64,000 nucleotides of DNA, taken from positions 310,001 to 374,000 of the forward strand of contig NZ_NCXM01000001.1 in assembly GCF_002104765.1 (NCBI RefSeq), read 5' to 3'. Shown here piece after piece: positions 37,175-46,396 of this stretch. The stretch is from Mycolicibacterium vulneris (GTDB taxonomy: Bacteria; Actinomycetota; Actinomycetes; Mycobacteriales; Mycobacteriaceae). The translations under genes were made by a program, and so were the position numbers. Under the pieces are notes generated by a model. It worked only from the letters and a program-made list of their open reading frames with translations. It was not told the DNA's origin and ran no database searches. The first letter of the stretch is position 1. Every line of letters starts with the position of its first letter.

Positions 37175-38335
37175 TCACTGAACTAGCCCGGAATCCCCTC
37201 CGACCTGCGCGTCATGGTGAATCCGCCCGACGATCTGGGTCAGCGGGCGGCCCCCGCCACCCCAGCGCTTGGCGATGATGTCGGCCGCGATCGAGACCGC
37301 TGTCTCCTCAGGGGTGCGGCCCCCGAGGTCCAGTCCGATCGGACTGGACAGCCGGGCCAGCTCGGCGTCGGTCACCCCTGCCGCTCGCAACCGCGCTATC
37401 CGGTCGTCGTGGGTGCGGCGCGACCCCATCGCCCCCACATACCCGACCTCTGGCAGCCGCAGGGCCACTTCGAGCACCGGGACGTCGAACTTCGGGTCGT
37501 GGGTCAGAACGCAGATCACCGTGCTCCGGTCGATGGCGCCCGCCTTCGCCTCGGCAGCCAGATAACGGTGCGGCCAATCCACCACGACCCGGTCGGCCGT
37601 CGGAAAGCGTGCCCGGGTGGCGAACACCGAGCGGGCGTCGCAGACGGTGACCCGGTAACCCAGCAGCGATCCCTGTTGGGCCAAGGCGACGGCGAAGTCG
37701 ATGGCACCGAATACCAGCATCCGCGGGCGCGGAGCGTAACTCGCTACGAACACCTTCATGCCTTCGCCGAGCCGCTGCCCGTCGGGTCCGTATTCGAGTA
37801 CCTCGCTGCGGCCCACCGCGAGCAGACCACGCGCGTCGTCGGTGACCGCGTCGTCGGCGCGCGCCGAACCCAGTGACCCGACCGCGCGGCTACCGGGGTC
37901 CGGCCGGATGACGAGCCGACGCCCAACCCACTGCGGGTCCGGATGGGCTATGACCGTCGCGACCGCGACCGCTCGGCTGTCGTCGATATCGTCGGCGACC
38001 GCACCGAGTTCGGGAAACGTCGCCTGCGACAACGGCTCCGCGAAGATGTCGATGATGCCCCCACAGGTCAGGCCGACCGCGAAGGCATCGTCGTCACTGA
38101 CCCCGTAGCGCTGAAGGAGTGGCGTGCCGGTTCGCACCACCTCGGTGGCGAGTTCGTACACGGCGCCCTCCACGCAGCCACCCGACACCGATCCGATCAC
38201 CGCGCCGTCCGGCGTCACCACCATCGCGGCGCCGGGCGGCCGCGGCGCGGAGCGGAAAGTTCGCACCACCGTCGAAAGCCCGGCGGTGCCACCCGCGTGC
38301 CAAATCGACATCAGCTCGGCAAGTACGTCACGCAC
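37175..38335 (-). CDS. XdhC/CoxI family molybdenum-cofactor maturation protein
   Basis: 386 residues, first gene of the CO dehydrogenase operon. The XdhC N-terminal domain has TPDGAVIGSVSGGCVEGAVY; the C-terminal Rossmann part has YVGAMGSRRTHDDRIARLRA and PIGLDLGGRTPEETAVSIAA. It is longer than the second XdhC (32436) and lacks its YHS module, so the two are likely not redundant. Start GTG 38335. The divergent LysR gene begins just 24 bp away. Counterpart of Rv0376c. Confidence 0.92.
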   Translation of the reverse strand: MRDVLAELMSIWHAGGTAGLSTVVRTFRSAPRPPGAAMVVTPDGAVIGSVSGGCVEGAVYELATEVVRTGTPLLQRYGVSDDDAFAVGLTCGGIIDIFAEPLSQATFPELGAVADDIDDSRAVAVATVIAHPDPQWVGRRLVIRPDPGSRAVGSLGSARADDAVTDDARGLLAVGRSEVLEYGPDGQRLGEGMKVFVASYAPRPRMLVFGAIDFAVALAQQGSLLGYRVTVCDARSVFATRARFPTADRVVVDWPHRYLAAEAKAGAIDRSTVICVLTHDPKFDVPVLEVALRLPEVGYVGAMGSRRTHDDRIARLRAAGVTDAELARLSSPIGLDLGGRTPEETAVSIAADIIAKRWGGGGRPLTQIVGRIHHDAQVGGDSGLVQ

Positions 38336-38345
38336 GCATCCAAAG

Positions 38346-38351
38346 TAGGCT
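38346..38351 (+). promoter_or_regulatory. -10 box for the LysR gene
   Basis: TAGGCT ends 7 nt before ATG 38359, fitting a leaderless promoter. Since only 23 bp lie between the divergent genes, the -35 region of each promoter must overlap the other gene's start. Confidence 0.4.
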
Positions 38352-38358
38352 CACTTGC

Positions 38359-39324
38359 ATGACCCCGGCTCAACTTCGCGCCTATTCCGCGGTGGTCCGG
38401 TTGGGTTCGGTGCGAGCGGCGGCGGCGGAACTCGGCGTCTCCGACGCCGGGGTCTCGATGCTCGTCACGGCATTGCGCAAGGAACTCGATGACCCGTTGT
38501 TCACCCGGACGGGTGCCGGCCTGGCGTTCACGCCCGGCGGACTGCGGCTGGCCAGCCGCGCGGTGGAGATCCTGGGTCTACAGCAACAAACCGCGATCGA
38601 GGTCACCGAGGCCGCCCACGGGCGCCGTCTGCTGCGGATGGCGGCGTCCACCGCATTCGCCGAGCACGCCGCACCCGGCCTGATCGAGCTCTTCTCGTCG
38701 CGGGCCGACGACCTGTCGGTGGAGTTGAGTGTGCATCCGACGAGCCGATTCCGCGACCTGATCTGCTCGCGCGCCGTCGATATCGCGATCGGTCCGGCCA
38801 GTGAGAACTCGACGGCTCCCGACGACACGTTCTTCGTTCGGCCGTTTCTGAAATATCAGATCATCACCGTCGTCGCGCCGAACAGCCCACTGGCCGTGGG
38901 CATTCCGACGCCAGGGCTGTTGCGTCAGCAGCAATGGATGCTCGGCCCGTCGGCGGGCAGTGTGGATGGCGAGATCGCAAAGATATTGCGCGACTTGGCA
39001 ATTCCGGAGTCCCAGCAACGAATTTTCCAGAGCGACGCCGCGGCGCTGGAAGAGGTTCAACGGGTCGGCGGTGTCACATTGACGATCGGTTTCGCGGTCG
39101 CCAAGGATCTGGCGGCCGGGCGGTTGTCGCACGTGACCGGCCCCGGGCTGGACAGGTCGGGCGAGTGGTGTGCGGCGACACTGGCGCCATCGGCGCGCCA
39201 GCCGGCCGTGTCCGAGCTGGTCCGCTTCATCACCACACCGCGGTGCACCCAGGCGATGATCCGGGGATCCGGTGTCGGCGTGACGAGGTTTCGGCCAAAG
39301 GTGCACGTCACGCTCTGGAGCTAA
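38359..39324 (+). CDS. LysR-family regulator divergent from the CO dehydrogenase operon
   Basis: 321 residues. N-terminal winged helix-turn-helix (LRAYSAVVRLGSVRAAAAEL, GVSDAGVSMLVTALRKEL) followed by a LysR substrate domain with ARAVDIAIGP and a FVRPFLKYQIITVV segment. It probably controls the divergent xdhC-coxMSL operon and itself, the usual LysR arrangement. The effector is unknown. Length equals that of Rv0377. The promoter is embedded in the 23-bp gap. Confidence 0.93.
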   Translation: MTPAQLRAYSAVVRLGSVRAAAAELGVSDAGVSMLVTALRKELDDPLFTRTGAGLAFTPGGLRLASRAVEILGLQQQTAIEVTEAAHGRRLLRMAASTAFAEHAAPGLIELFSSRADDLSVELSVHPTSRFRDLICSRAVDIAIGPASENSTAPDDTFFVRPFLKYQIITVVAPNSPLAVGIPTPGLLRQQQWMLGPSAGSVDGEIAKILRDLAIPESQQRIFQSDAAALEEVQRVGGVTLTIGFAVAKDLAAGRLSHVTGPGLDRSGEWCAATLAPSARQPAVSELVRFITTPRCTQAMIRGSGVGVTRFRPKVHVTLWS

Positions 39325-39346
39325 CCGGACTGCGCCGTCGACTCCG

Positions 39347-39997
39347 TCACCAGGCGCGGGTCAGGTCGGCGTGCTGCTCGACCCAGGTGTGCATGGCGAT
39401 CCCGGCGGCGACACCGGCGTTGATGCTGCGCGTCGAGCCGAACTGCGCGATCGACACCGTCAGCCCCGCGCCCGTGCGGGTGTCCTCGGTGATCCCCGGC
39501 CCCTCCTGCCCGAACACCAGCAGGCACTCGCGCGGCAGCGCGGCCTCCTCCAGGCGCGCCGCGCCCGGCACGTTGTCCACCGCGACCACGGTCAGCCCGG
39601 CGTCGGCCGCGAAGGCCAGCAGCTCGGCGGTGCTGTCGTGGTGGCACAACCGCTGATAGCGGTCGGTCACCATGGCGCCGCGACGATTCCACCGCCGCCG
39701 CCCCACGATGTGCACGGTGTGCACCGCGAACGCGTTGGCGGTGCGCACCACCGAACCGATGTTGGCGTCGTGGCCGAAGTTCTCGATCGCCACGTGCAGC
39801 GGATGCCGGCGCCGGTCGATGTCGGCGATGATCGCTTCCCGGGACCAGTACCGGTAGGCGTCGACGACGTTGCGAGTGTCGCCCTCGCGCAACAGGACCG
39901 GGTCATACCGCGGGTCGTCGGGCGCCTCGCCCGGCCACGGCCCGACGCCGGCCGGCGGTGTCACCGCCCATTCGGTCGGCCCGGGTGGTTCGCTCAT
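39347..39997 (-). CDS. SpoU-family RNA 2'-O-methyltransferase
   Basis: 216 residues of the SPOUT superfamily. Motifs: FGHDANIGSVVRTANAF (motif 1 with the conserved N and R), LLVFGQEGPGI (motif 2) and STRSINAGVAAGIAMH (motif 3). These methylate ribose 2'-OH of tRNA or rRNA. The N-terminal 40 residues form an extension. Start ATG 39997 overlaps the stop of the lipoprotein gene (ATGA); a longer frame to 40525 lies inside that gene and is discarded. Counterpart of Rv0380c. Confidence 0.92.
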   Translation of the reverse strand: MSEPPGPTEWAVTPPAGVGPWPGEAPDDPRYDPVLLREGDTRNVVDAYRYWSREAIIADIDRRRHPLHVAIENFGHDANIGSVVRTANAFAVHTVHIVGRRRWNRRGAMVTDRYQRLCHHDSTAELLAFAADAGLTVVAVDNVPGAARLEEAALPRECLLVFGQEGPGITEDTRTGAGLTVSIAQFGSTRSINAGVAAGIAMHTWVEQHADLTRAW

Positions 39998-40896
39998 CGC
40001 TGCGTCCACACACCGGCGTGCGTGCCGTCGATGGCCAGCGTCGCGTAGAGCAGCGCGTCGTTGATCTCGCCCTGCGTGCACAGCGACGCGTTGACGTGCA
40101 CCGCGTCCAACGAGGCGTCGGGCAGGATCAGCACCGACGAGCCGTACGTCGCGCAGGCCGGGTTCAGTCCCGGGGCGGGCAGGGTCGGCGATGCCAGCAG
40201 CATCATCGGGCCGCCGCGCTTGGCGGACTCGTCGCGATAGCGCGCCGCGATGGCCGTCGCCACCAGCCCCAGCAGCATGTAGCCGTTGCCGGTGAAGGCC
40301 CCCGGGTCGCCCAGCTGCATCTTGGTCACCGGGGTGCCGTCGGCCCGCCACGCCGACAGGCTGGCCGTCTTGACAGCCAGGCCGCCGCTGTCGTTGGCGT
40401 TGGTCGGCAGCAGCCCGACCGGAAACGCGACCGGATACGCCGACGAGCTGTCCGGGATCCGGTCGCGCGGCGAATAGCCGTAGACACCGCGCACCTGGGT
40501 TCGATCCTTCAGCGGCCCAAGGCAAACCGTGCCGGTGAGCCGGTCGCGCGGCGCCGACAGCGGCGCTGGGATGTCACGCACGCTGGTCTTCGCGCTGTCG
40601 CAGCTCCCCAGGCCGGCGACCTCCATGGGGTGGGCCAGTGCGCCGTACAGCCCGAAGCGGATGTCCTCGGGTTTGGCGTGCGGGTCCTTGGCCGAGGTTG
40701 GGCTCGCGTCGACGTCGACCAGCACGTAGTCGCCGTCCCAGCGCAGATTCGACACCGACATGTTCCAGCCGAGCAGGGCCAGCGATTCCCCGAGCCGCGC
40801 GCCCTGGGCGCCGTAAGGGCGCACGGGCTGGCTGGAGGACGAGCAGCCGGCCAGACACAGCGCCAAGCAGGCCGCTATCGCAAAGAATGTGCGCAC
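39994..40896 (-). CDS. Lipoprotein, Rv0381c-like
   Basis: 300 residues. Signal peptide MRTFFAIAACLALCLAGCSS with lipobox LAGC places it on the outer face of the plasma membrane. The mature part has repeated short beta-strand motifs and conserved Cys (GLGSCDSAKT, GTVCLGPL, NPACATYGS, NASLCTQG) that may pair. No family function is known to me. Start GTG 40896. Located 12 bp downstream of pyrE and coupled to the RNA methyltransferase gene. Confidence 0.85.
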   Translation of the reverse strand: MRTFFAIAACLALCLAGCSSSSQPVRPYGAQGARLGESLALLGWNMSVSNLRWDGDYVLVDVDASPTSAKDPHAKPEDIRFGLYGALAHPMEVAGLGSCDSAKTSVRDIPAPLSAPRDRLTGTVCLGPLKDRTQVRGVYGYSPRDRIPDSSSAYPVAFPVGLLPTNANDSGGLAVKTASLSAWRADGTPVTKMQLGDPGAFTGNGYMLLGLVATAIAARYRDESAKRGGPMMLLASPTLPAPGLNPACATYGSSVLILPDASLDAVHVNASLCTQGEINDALLYATLAIDGTHAGVWTQR

Positions 40897-40908
40897 GGTG
40901 AAGCCGGC

Positions 40909-41448
40909 CTAGCTCAGCCCCAGATCGGCGAGGCCGAGCACACTTCGGTACGGCAACCCCTCGGCCTCGATGGCCTCGGCGGCTCCGGTGGCGCGGTCCA
41001 CCACGGTGGCCACCCCGACCACTTCGCCGCCGGCCTCCTGGACGGCGCGCACCGCGGTGAGCGCCGAGTTGCCGGTGGTGCTCGTGTCCTCGACGACCAG
41101 CACCCGCTTGCCGGAAACCTCGGAGCCTTCGATAAGGCGTTGCAGCCCATGGGCTTTCGCAGACTTGCGCACGACGAAGGCGTCGATCGGGCGGCCCGAT
41201 GCGTGCATGACGGCGGTGGCCACCGGGTCGGCGCCCAAGGTCAACCCACCGACCACGTCGTAGTCCCAGTCACTGGTCAGTTCGCGCATCAGCGTGCCGA
41301 TCAGCGCCGAGGCGCGGTGGTGCAGCGTGGCCCGGCGCAGGTCGACGTAGTAGTCGGCCTCCTTGCCGGAGGACAGCGTGACCCGCCCGTGCACCACAGA
41401 CAGGCGCGACACCAGCTCCGCCAACTCTGTGAGGTCAGGTCCGGCCAC
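40909..41448 (-). CDS. pyrE: Orotate phosphoribosyltransferase
   Basis: Transfers the phosphoribosyl group of PRPP to orotate to give OMP, fifth step of pyrimidine synthesis. The PRPP motif RVLVVEDTSTTGNSAL is intact, as are the flexible-loop Lys (VRKSAKAHG) and the substrate loop SSGKEADYYVDLRR. GTG 41448 gives 179 residues starting MAGPDLTEL, the M. tuberculosis length; GTG 41454 adds two residues. The start overlaps the 3' end of the SDR gene by 14 bp, so it is translated in its wake. Confidence 0.96.
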   Translation of the reverse strand: MAGPDLTELAELVSRLSVVHGRVTLSSGKEADYYVDLRRATLHHRASALIGTLMRELTSDWDYDVVGGLTLGADPVATAVMHASGRPIDAFVVRKSAKAHGLQRLIEGSEVSGKRVLVVEDTSTTGNSALTAVRAVQEAGGEVVGVATVVDRATGAAEAIEAEGLPYRSVLGLADLGLS

Positions 41449-42211
41449 GGCCACTCCCGATTCGTTTGGTGACCGCCCGCATCAGGGTCCGCGGCATCAG
41501 GCGCTCGGCGGCGATGATCGCCTTGTACTGCAGGCCCGGAATGCTGATCACCTTGCCGCGGGCGACATCGGCCAGGCTCTGGTTGACCACGTCGTCGACC
41601 TCGAGCCACATGAACGACGGCGACTTGGCCATGTCGATCCCGGCGCGGTCGTGGAATTCGGTGTGCACGTAGCCCGGACACACGGCGTGCACGGAGACAC
41701 CGGTGCCCTGCAGGCCGACGGACAGGCCCTCACTGAACGAGATCACCCACGCCTTCGACGCCGAGTACGTCGATCCGCGTCCGGGCACCAGCCCGGCGAC
41801 GCTGGCAATGTTGATGACGGTGCCGGCGCCGCCCTCCAGCATGGCCGGCAGGGCCGCGCGGGTCAGGTGCATGACCGCGGTGACGTTGACGTCGAGCTGG
41901 GACTGCAGCAGCGCGGGGTCGCTGGTCCAGAAATCGCCGGAGGTGCCGAAGCCGGCGTTGTTCACCAGGACGCGCACCCCCCCGGCGGCGAGCCGGTCGC
42001 ATACCCGTTGCCTCCCCGCCGCATCGGCGAGGTCGGCGGCCAGGATCTCGACACTGCCGGAGTGCTCCTGCAGTTCGTCCGCCAGCCGGGTCAACCGCTC
42101 GACGTCGCGGGCGACCAGGACCACGTCGTAGCCGTCGCTGGCGTAGCGTCGCGCGAACCCGGCGCCGATTCCGGACGTAGGCCCGGTGATCAGGGCTACG
42201 GGGCGGGGCAT
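41435..42211 (-). CDS. Short-chain dehydrogenase/reductase
   Basis: 258 residues, classical SDR. The cofactor loop is VALITGPTSGIGAGFARRY (TGxxxGIG), NNAG is in RVLVNNAGFG, and the catalytic YxxxK is in STYSASKAW with the preceding Ser in NIASVAG. NAD(P)H-dependent; substrate unknown. ATG 42211 is preferred since TAGGA lies at a suitable distance; ATG 42220 is the alternative. It sits between ttfA and pyrE, where M. tuberculosis has no gene, so it looks like a lineage-specific insertion. Confidence 0.92.
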   Translation of the reverse strand: MPRPVALITGPTSGIGAGFARRYASDGYDVVLVARDVERLTRLADELQEHSGSVEILAADLADAAGRQRVCDRLAAGGVRVLVNNAGFGTSGDFWTSDPALLQSQLDVNVTAVMHLTRAALPAMLEGGAGTVINIASVAGLVPGRGSTYSASKAWVISFSEGLSVGLQGTGVSVHAVCPGYVHTEFHDRAGIDMAKSPSFMWLEVDDVVNQSLADVARGKVISIPGLQYKAIIAAERLMPRTLMRAVTKRIGSGRGRT

Positions 42212-42256
42212 GAGCGACATCCTAACGACGGCGGCACCACCGCCCGCCGCCCGCCG

Positions 42257-43135
42257 TCAGCGCTGATAGTTGCTGGCCTGGTGGCCGTTGCGTCCGGAGG
42301 GCGGTGGGCGGCGGATAGTTTCCGAACGCCCATCGGGTAGAGGCTGGTCGCGGCGCACCGGCTCGGCGGCGCGACGACCGGGCTGAAGATCGGGGCCGAG
42401 CAGCCCCGCCACGTCCTGCTGCGCGCGCCGGGGCGGCAGCTCGGCGCGGCCCGCCGGGGCCAGCGGCCGGCTGGGTGAGGCGTTGCGCAGACCCGACGGC
42501 ACCCCGGTCTCCTGCGGGGTCTCTTCGGGCAGCGGCGGCAACACCCGCAACAGGTCGTTGAACTGCCGCACGGTGCGCAGACCCTCGTCCCACTCGGTGC
42601 GGGTGCTGGTGATCGGCAGGGCGACCAGCGTCCAGTTCTGCTCGTTCCACATGATCTCGGCGCTGTCCGGTGCGGTGTGCGCGAAGGTGACCATGCGGCG
42701 GTCGCAGGCCCGGCGGGCGGCGTCCAGATTGGTCGAGTAGACCATCCGCGGCCCGATGGCACCCAACAGCCAAATGTCGCTCTCCCGTGGCTCTTTGAGT
42801 CCCTTGAGCCGCAGGTCGACGACGACGTTGGTGCCCACCTTGCGGTGCAGCGCGATGACGGTGGCGACCTCTTCCAGGTCGAAGATGTAGACGGCCTCGC
42901 CGCGGATCTGACCCAGCACCACGTTCTGGGCGGCGACGTCGCCCACGGTCGACATCACCCCGCGCGTCCAGCGCTTGAGGATGTCGGCCGATTCACGCTC
43001 GTAGTCGAACCCGTGCGACCGCGCCCACGACTTACGGCGCCTGCTGCGCCCGCGTCGCCGATCGATGTCGACGTACAGCAGCACCCCCGCGCCGACAAAG
43101 CACAGCGCGGAGAGCGTGAACCAGAGGGGGACCAT
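42257..43135 (-). CDS. ttfA: TtfA, accessory factor for trehalose monomycolate transport
   Basis: 292 residues. An N-terminal membrane helix (LWFTLSALCFVGAGVLLYV, residues 4-22) is followed by a basic RRRGRSRRRK stretch and a cytoplasmic domain. The counterpart Rv0383c (MSMEG_0736) is TtfA, which associates with the MmpL3 transporter and is needed for export of trehalose monomycolate to the outer membrane. Blocks SWARSHGFDYERESADILKR and YIFDLEEVATVIALHRKVGT match that family. The Pro/Arg-rich tail of 80 residues is probably disordered. Start ATG. Located upstream of the SDR and pyrE genes and downstream of clpB. Confidence 0.88.
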   Translation of the reverse strand: MVPLWFTLSALCFVGAGVLLYVDIDRRRGRSRRRKSWARSHGFDYERESADILKRWTRGVMSTVGDVAAQNVVLGQIRGEAVYIFDLEEVATVIALHRKVGTNVVVDLRLKGLKEPRESDIWLLGAIGPRMVYSTNLDAARRACDRRMVTFAHTAPDSAEIMWNEQNWTLVALPITSTRTEWDEGLRTVRQFNDLLRVLPPLPEETPQETGVPSGLRNASPSRPLAPAGRAELPPRRAQQDVAGLLGPDLQPGRRAAEPVRRDQPLPDGRSETIRRPPPSGRNGHQASNYQR

Positions 43136-43249
43136 CCAAAACAGGGTATCTGCTATTGGCCCGGAACACAGAAGGCGACCAGGTCACAACCCAATCACAG
43201 CTGGCAATAGCTGCGCGTCGCCGGACCGCCGATGGTCTCCCTCCAGCGG

Positions 43250-45796
43250 TCAGCCCAGGATCAGCGAATCGCCGTCCGGGCTGACGTTCACCGGGACGGT
43301 GTCGCCGTCGTGCACGTCACCGGCCAGCAGCATCTTGGCCAGCTGGTCGCCGATGGCCTGCTGCACCAGCCGGCGCAGCGGCCGGGCGCCGTAGACGGGG
43401 TCGAAGCCTCGCTGCGCCAGCCACTGCTTGGCCGGCAGCGACACCTCCAGCGTGAGGCGGCGCTGCGCCAGCCGCTTCTGCAGCTGGGCCAGCTGGATGT
43501 CGACGATGGACACCAGCTCGCCGGGCTCGAGGCCATCGAAGATGATCACGTCGTCGAGCCGGTTGATGAACTCCGGTTTGAACGCCGAGCGCACCGCGGC
43601 CATCACCTGGTCCTCGCTGCCGCCCGACCCCAGGTTGGACGTCAGGATCAGGATGGTGTTGCGGAAGTCGACCGTGCGGCCCTGCCCGTCGGTGAGCCGG
43701 CCCTCGTCGAGCACCTGCAGCAGCACGTCGAACACGTCCGGGTGCGCCTTTTCGATCTCGTCGAAAAGGATCACCGTGTACGGCCGCCGCCGCACCGCCT
43801 CTGTCAGCTGACCGCCCTGGTCGTAACCGATGTAGCCGGGCGGGGCGCCGACGAGCCGGGCGACCGAGTGCTTCTCGCCGTACTCGCTCATGTCGATGCG
43901 GACCATCGCGCGCTCGTCGTCGAACAAGAACTCCGCCAGCGCCTTGGCCAGCTCGGTCTTACCCACACCGGTCGGGCCGAGGAACATGAACGATCCGGTC
44001 GGCCGGTTCGGGTCGGCGACGCCGGCCCGCGAACGCCGCACGGCGTCGGAAACCGCCGTCACCGCGCGCTTCTGGCCTATGACGCGCTTGCTCAGCTCGT
44101 CCTCCATGCGCAGCAGCTTGGCGGTCTCGCCCTCGAGCATCCGCCCGGCGGGGATGCCGGTCCACGCCGAGACCACGTCCGCGATGTCGTCGGGTCCGAC
44201 CTCCTCCTTGAGCATCACGTTCTCCCGCGCCTCGGCGTGCGGCAGGGCGGCGTCGAGCTTTTTCTCCACCTCGGGGATGCGGCCGTAGCGCAGCTCGGCG
44301 GCCTTGGCCAGGTCGCCGTCGCGCTCGGCGCGCTCGGACTCCCCGCGCAGCGTGTCCAGCTGTTCCTTCAGCTCACGCACAACGTCGATGGCGTTCTTCT
44401 CGTTCTGCCAGCGGGTGGTGAGCTCGGCCAGCTTCTCCTTCTGGTCGGCCAGCTCCGAGCGCAGCTTCTCCAGCCGCTCCTTGGACGCCTCGTCCTCTTC
44501 CTTGGCCAGCGCCATCTCCTCGATCTCGAGGCGGCGCACCAGCCGCTCGACCTCGTCGATCTCGACGGGCCGGGAGTCGATCTCCATCTTCAGCCGGCTG
44601 GCGGCCTCGTCGACCAGGTCGATGGCCTTGTCCGGCAGGAAGCGGGCGGTGATGTAGCGGTCGGACAGCGTGGCCGCGGCCACCAGGGCCGAGTCGGTGA
44701 TGCGCACCCCGTGGTGCACCTCGTAGCGGTCCTTCAGGCCGCGCAGGATGCCGACGGTGTCCTCCACCGACGGCTCGCCCACGAGCACCTGCTGGAAGCG
44801 GCGCTCCAGCGCGGCGTCCTTCTCGATGTACTTGCGGTACTCGTCCAGCGTGGTGGCGCCGACCAGCCGCAACTCGCCACGAGCCAGCATCGGCTTGATC
44901 ATGTTGCCGGCGTCCATCGCGCCCTCGCCGGTCGCGCCGGCGCCGACGATGGTGTGCAGCTCGTCGATGAAGGTGATGATCTGCCCGGCGGAGTTCTTGA
45001 TGTCGTCGAGCACGGCTTTGAGGCGCTCCTCGAACTCGCCGCGGTACTTCGCGCCGGCCACCATCGAGCCCAGGTCCAGGCTAATGACGGTCTTGTCCCG
45101 CAGGCTCTCGGGCACGTCGCCGGCCACGATGCGCTGGGCCAGGCCCTCTACGATCGCGGTCTTGCCGACGCCGGGCTCACCGATCAGCACCGGGTTGTTC
45201 TTGGTGCGGCGGGACAGCACCTGCACGACTCGGCGAATCTCGTTGTCCCGCCCGATGACCGGGTCGAGTTTGCCTTCGCGGGCCCGCTCGGTCAGGTCGG
45301 TCGAGTACTTCTCCAGCGCCTGATAGGTCGCCTCCGGTTCGGGGCTGGTGACCCGCCCGCTGCCACGAACCTTGACGAACCCGTCGCGCAGCGCCTGGGG
45401 CGAGGCGCCGTGGCCGGTCAACAGCTTGGCGACGTCGGAATCACCGGTGGCCAGGCCGACCAGCAGGTGCTCGGTCGAGACGTACTCGTCATTCATCTCG
45501 GTGGCCAGCTGCTGGGCGGTGGTGACGGCGGCCAGCGACTCGCGCGACAGCTGCGGTTGCGAGCTGGCGCCGCTGATCTGCGGCAGCCGCTCCAGCACCC
45601 GCTCGGTTTCGGCGCGGATGGCGGCCGGGTCGACGCCGACGGCTTCGAGCAGCGGCGCGGCGATGCCGTCCGCCTGCGTCAGCAGGGCCATCAGCAGGTG
45701 CGCCGGCCGGATCTCGGGGTTACCGGCGGCCGAGGCCGCCTGCAGCGCCGACGTCAGCGCCGCTTGGGTCTTGGTGGTCGGGTTGAAAGAGTCCAC
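43250..45796 (-). CDS. clpB: ClpB disaggregase
   Basis: 848 residues. N-terminal repeat domain, first AAA+ module with Walker A GEPGVGKT, coiled-coil middle domain at roughly 405-525, second AAA+ module with GPTGVGKT and the [20 protein letters not shown] pore-loop region. It reactivates aggregated proteins with DnaK. Start GTG 45796. A HAIR-type repeat (45864-45882) upstream places it in the HspR regulon with dnaK, as in M. tuberculosis (Rv0384c). The very long open frame on the opposite strand is a GC-driven shadow. Confidence 0.97.
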   Translation of the reverse strand: MDSFNPTTKTQAALTSALQAASAAGNPEIRPAHLLMALLTQADGIAAPLLEAVGVDPAAIRAETERVLERLPQISGASSQPQLSRESLAAVTTAQQLATEMNDEYVSTEHLLVGLATGDSDVAKLLTGHGASPQALRDGFVKVRGSGRVTSPEPEATYQALEKYSTDLTERAREGKLDPVIGRDNEIRRVVQVLSRRTKNNPVLIGEPGVGKTAIVEGLAQRIVAGDVPESLRDKTVISLDLGSMVAGAKYRGEFEERLKAVLDDIKNSAGQIITFIDELHTIVGAGATGEGAMDAGNMIKPMLARGELRLVGATTLDEYRKYIEKDAALERRFQQVLVGEPSVEDTVGILRGLKDRYEVHHGVRITDSALVAAATLSDRYITARFLPDKAIDLVDEAASRLKMEIDSRPVEIDEVERLVRRLEIEEMALAKEEDEASKERLEKLRSELADQKEKLAELTTRWQNEKNAIDVVRELKEQLDTLRGESERAERDGDLAKAAELRYGRIPEVEKKLDAALPHAEARENVMLKEEVGPDDIADVVSAWTGIPAGRMLEGETAKLLRMEDELSKRVIGQKRAVTAVSDAVRRSRAGVADPNRPTGSFMFLGPTGVGKTELAKALAEFLFDDERAMVRIDMSEYGEKHSVARLVGAPPGYIGYDQGGQLTEAVRRRPYTVILFDEIEKAHPDVFDVLLQVLDEGRLTDGQGRTVDFRNTILILTSNLGSGGSEDQVMAAVRSAFKPEFINRLDDVIIFDGLEPGELVSIVDIQLAQLQKRLAQRRLTLEVSLPAKQWLAQRGFDPVYGARPLRRLVQQAIGDQLAKMLLAGDVHDGDTVPVNVSPDGDSLILG

Positions 45797-45863
45797 GACG
45801 AGCTCCGTTCAGGTACAAAAAGGTTTGCAAAAATGCTTGTCCGCTTGGTCAACGCCGTCAAGG

Positions 45864-45882
45864 TTGAGTCTGTTCCGCTCAA
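45864..45882. promoter_or_regulatory. HspR (HAIR) operator of clpB
   Basis: TTGAGT-N7-GCTCAA. The HAIR consensus is CTTGAGT-N7-ACTCAAG; 11 of 14 conserved positions match. It lies 68 bp before the clpB start and 48 bp before the divergent DUF3060 gene, so either gene could be repressed by HspR. Confidence 0.75.
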
Positions 45883-45929
45883 CTCTATCGAGTTTTGGGC
45901 AATAAGGCGAACGGGGTACCCCCCTTCTG

Positions 45930-46364
45930 ATGACACAGACGACGCAGCACCCCGACCAGGCCGACGCCGAGCTCGCCAGGACCCCGCGCCCGGGCTTTTG
46001 GCTCGCCGCCGTGGCCGCCGGACTGGCGCTCGCGGGGCTGATCGCGGTCGGGTTGCGCACCGATCTCGCCGGCGTCAGCCCCTCGACGACGGTCCCGGAG
46101 TCCGGCACACTGCAGGTCAGCGGGACCGGTGTGACGAAGACGATCCTCTGTCACGCCGGCTACCTGTCGGTGAGCGGGCAGAAGAACACCATCACCCTCA
46201 CCGGGCACTGCACCAGCGTCAGCGTGTCCGGCAGCGGCAACCACGTCGCGGTGGACAGCGTCGATGCGGTCAGCGCGTCGGGGACCGGCAACGTCGTTGT
46301 CTATCACTGGGGTTCGCCCAAAATCGACAACGTCGGGACCGCCAACATCGTCCGACAGGGCTGA
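45930..46364 (+). CDS. DUF3060 membrane-anchored protein
   Basis: 144 residues. A cytoplasmic N-terminus of about 22 residues, one membrane helix (FWLAAVAAGLALAGLIAVGL), then an extracytoplasmic domain made of short repeated strands (GYLSVSGQKNTITLTGHC, then SVSVSGSGNHVAVDS and GTGNVVVYHWG). This beta-helix-like repeat with two Cys is the DUF3060 pattern. No function is known. Start ATG 45930. It shares the promoter region with clpB. Confidence 0.88.
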   Translation: MTQTTQHPDQADAELARTPRPGFWLAAVAAGLALAGLIAVGLRTDLAGVSPSTTVPESGTLQVSGTGVTKTILCHAGYLSVSGQKNTITLTGHCTSVSVSGSGNHVAVDSVDAVSASGTGNVVVYHWGSPKIDNVGTANIVRQG

Positions 46365-46382
46365 GTCACCGGCGACCGAGCC

Positions 46383-46388
46383 TAGAAT
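46383..46388 (+). promoter_or_regulatory. -10 box for the flavohemoglobin gene
   Basis: TAGAAT (TANNNT) ends 8 nt before GTG 46397, consistent with a leaderless transcript and supporting this start over the many upstream in-frame codons. Confidence 0.45.
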
Positions 46389-46396
46389 CGGGGCCC

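Noticed and set aside
45844..45862. A second HAIR-like repeat near clpB (CTTG ... CAAG)
   Set aside because: The half-sites are separated by 11 rather than 13 bases and match only the outer four positions, so it does not fit the HspR spacing.
43232..46396. A very long open frame on the + strand antisense to clpB, continuous with the flavohemoglobin gene
   Set aside because: It mirrors the clpB codons in a GC-rich genome, its product is low-complexity and His/Arg/Gly-rich, and a -10 box and family length support a start at 46397.
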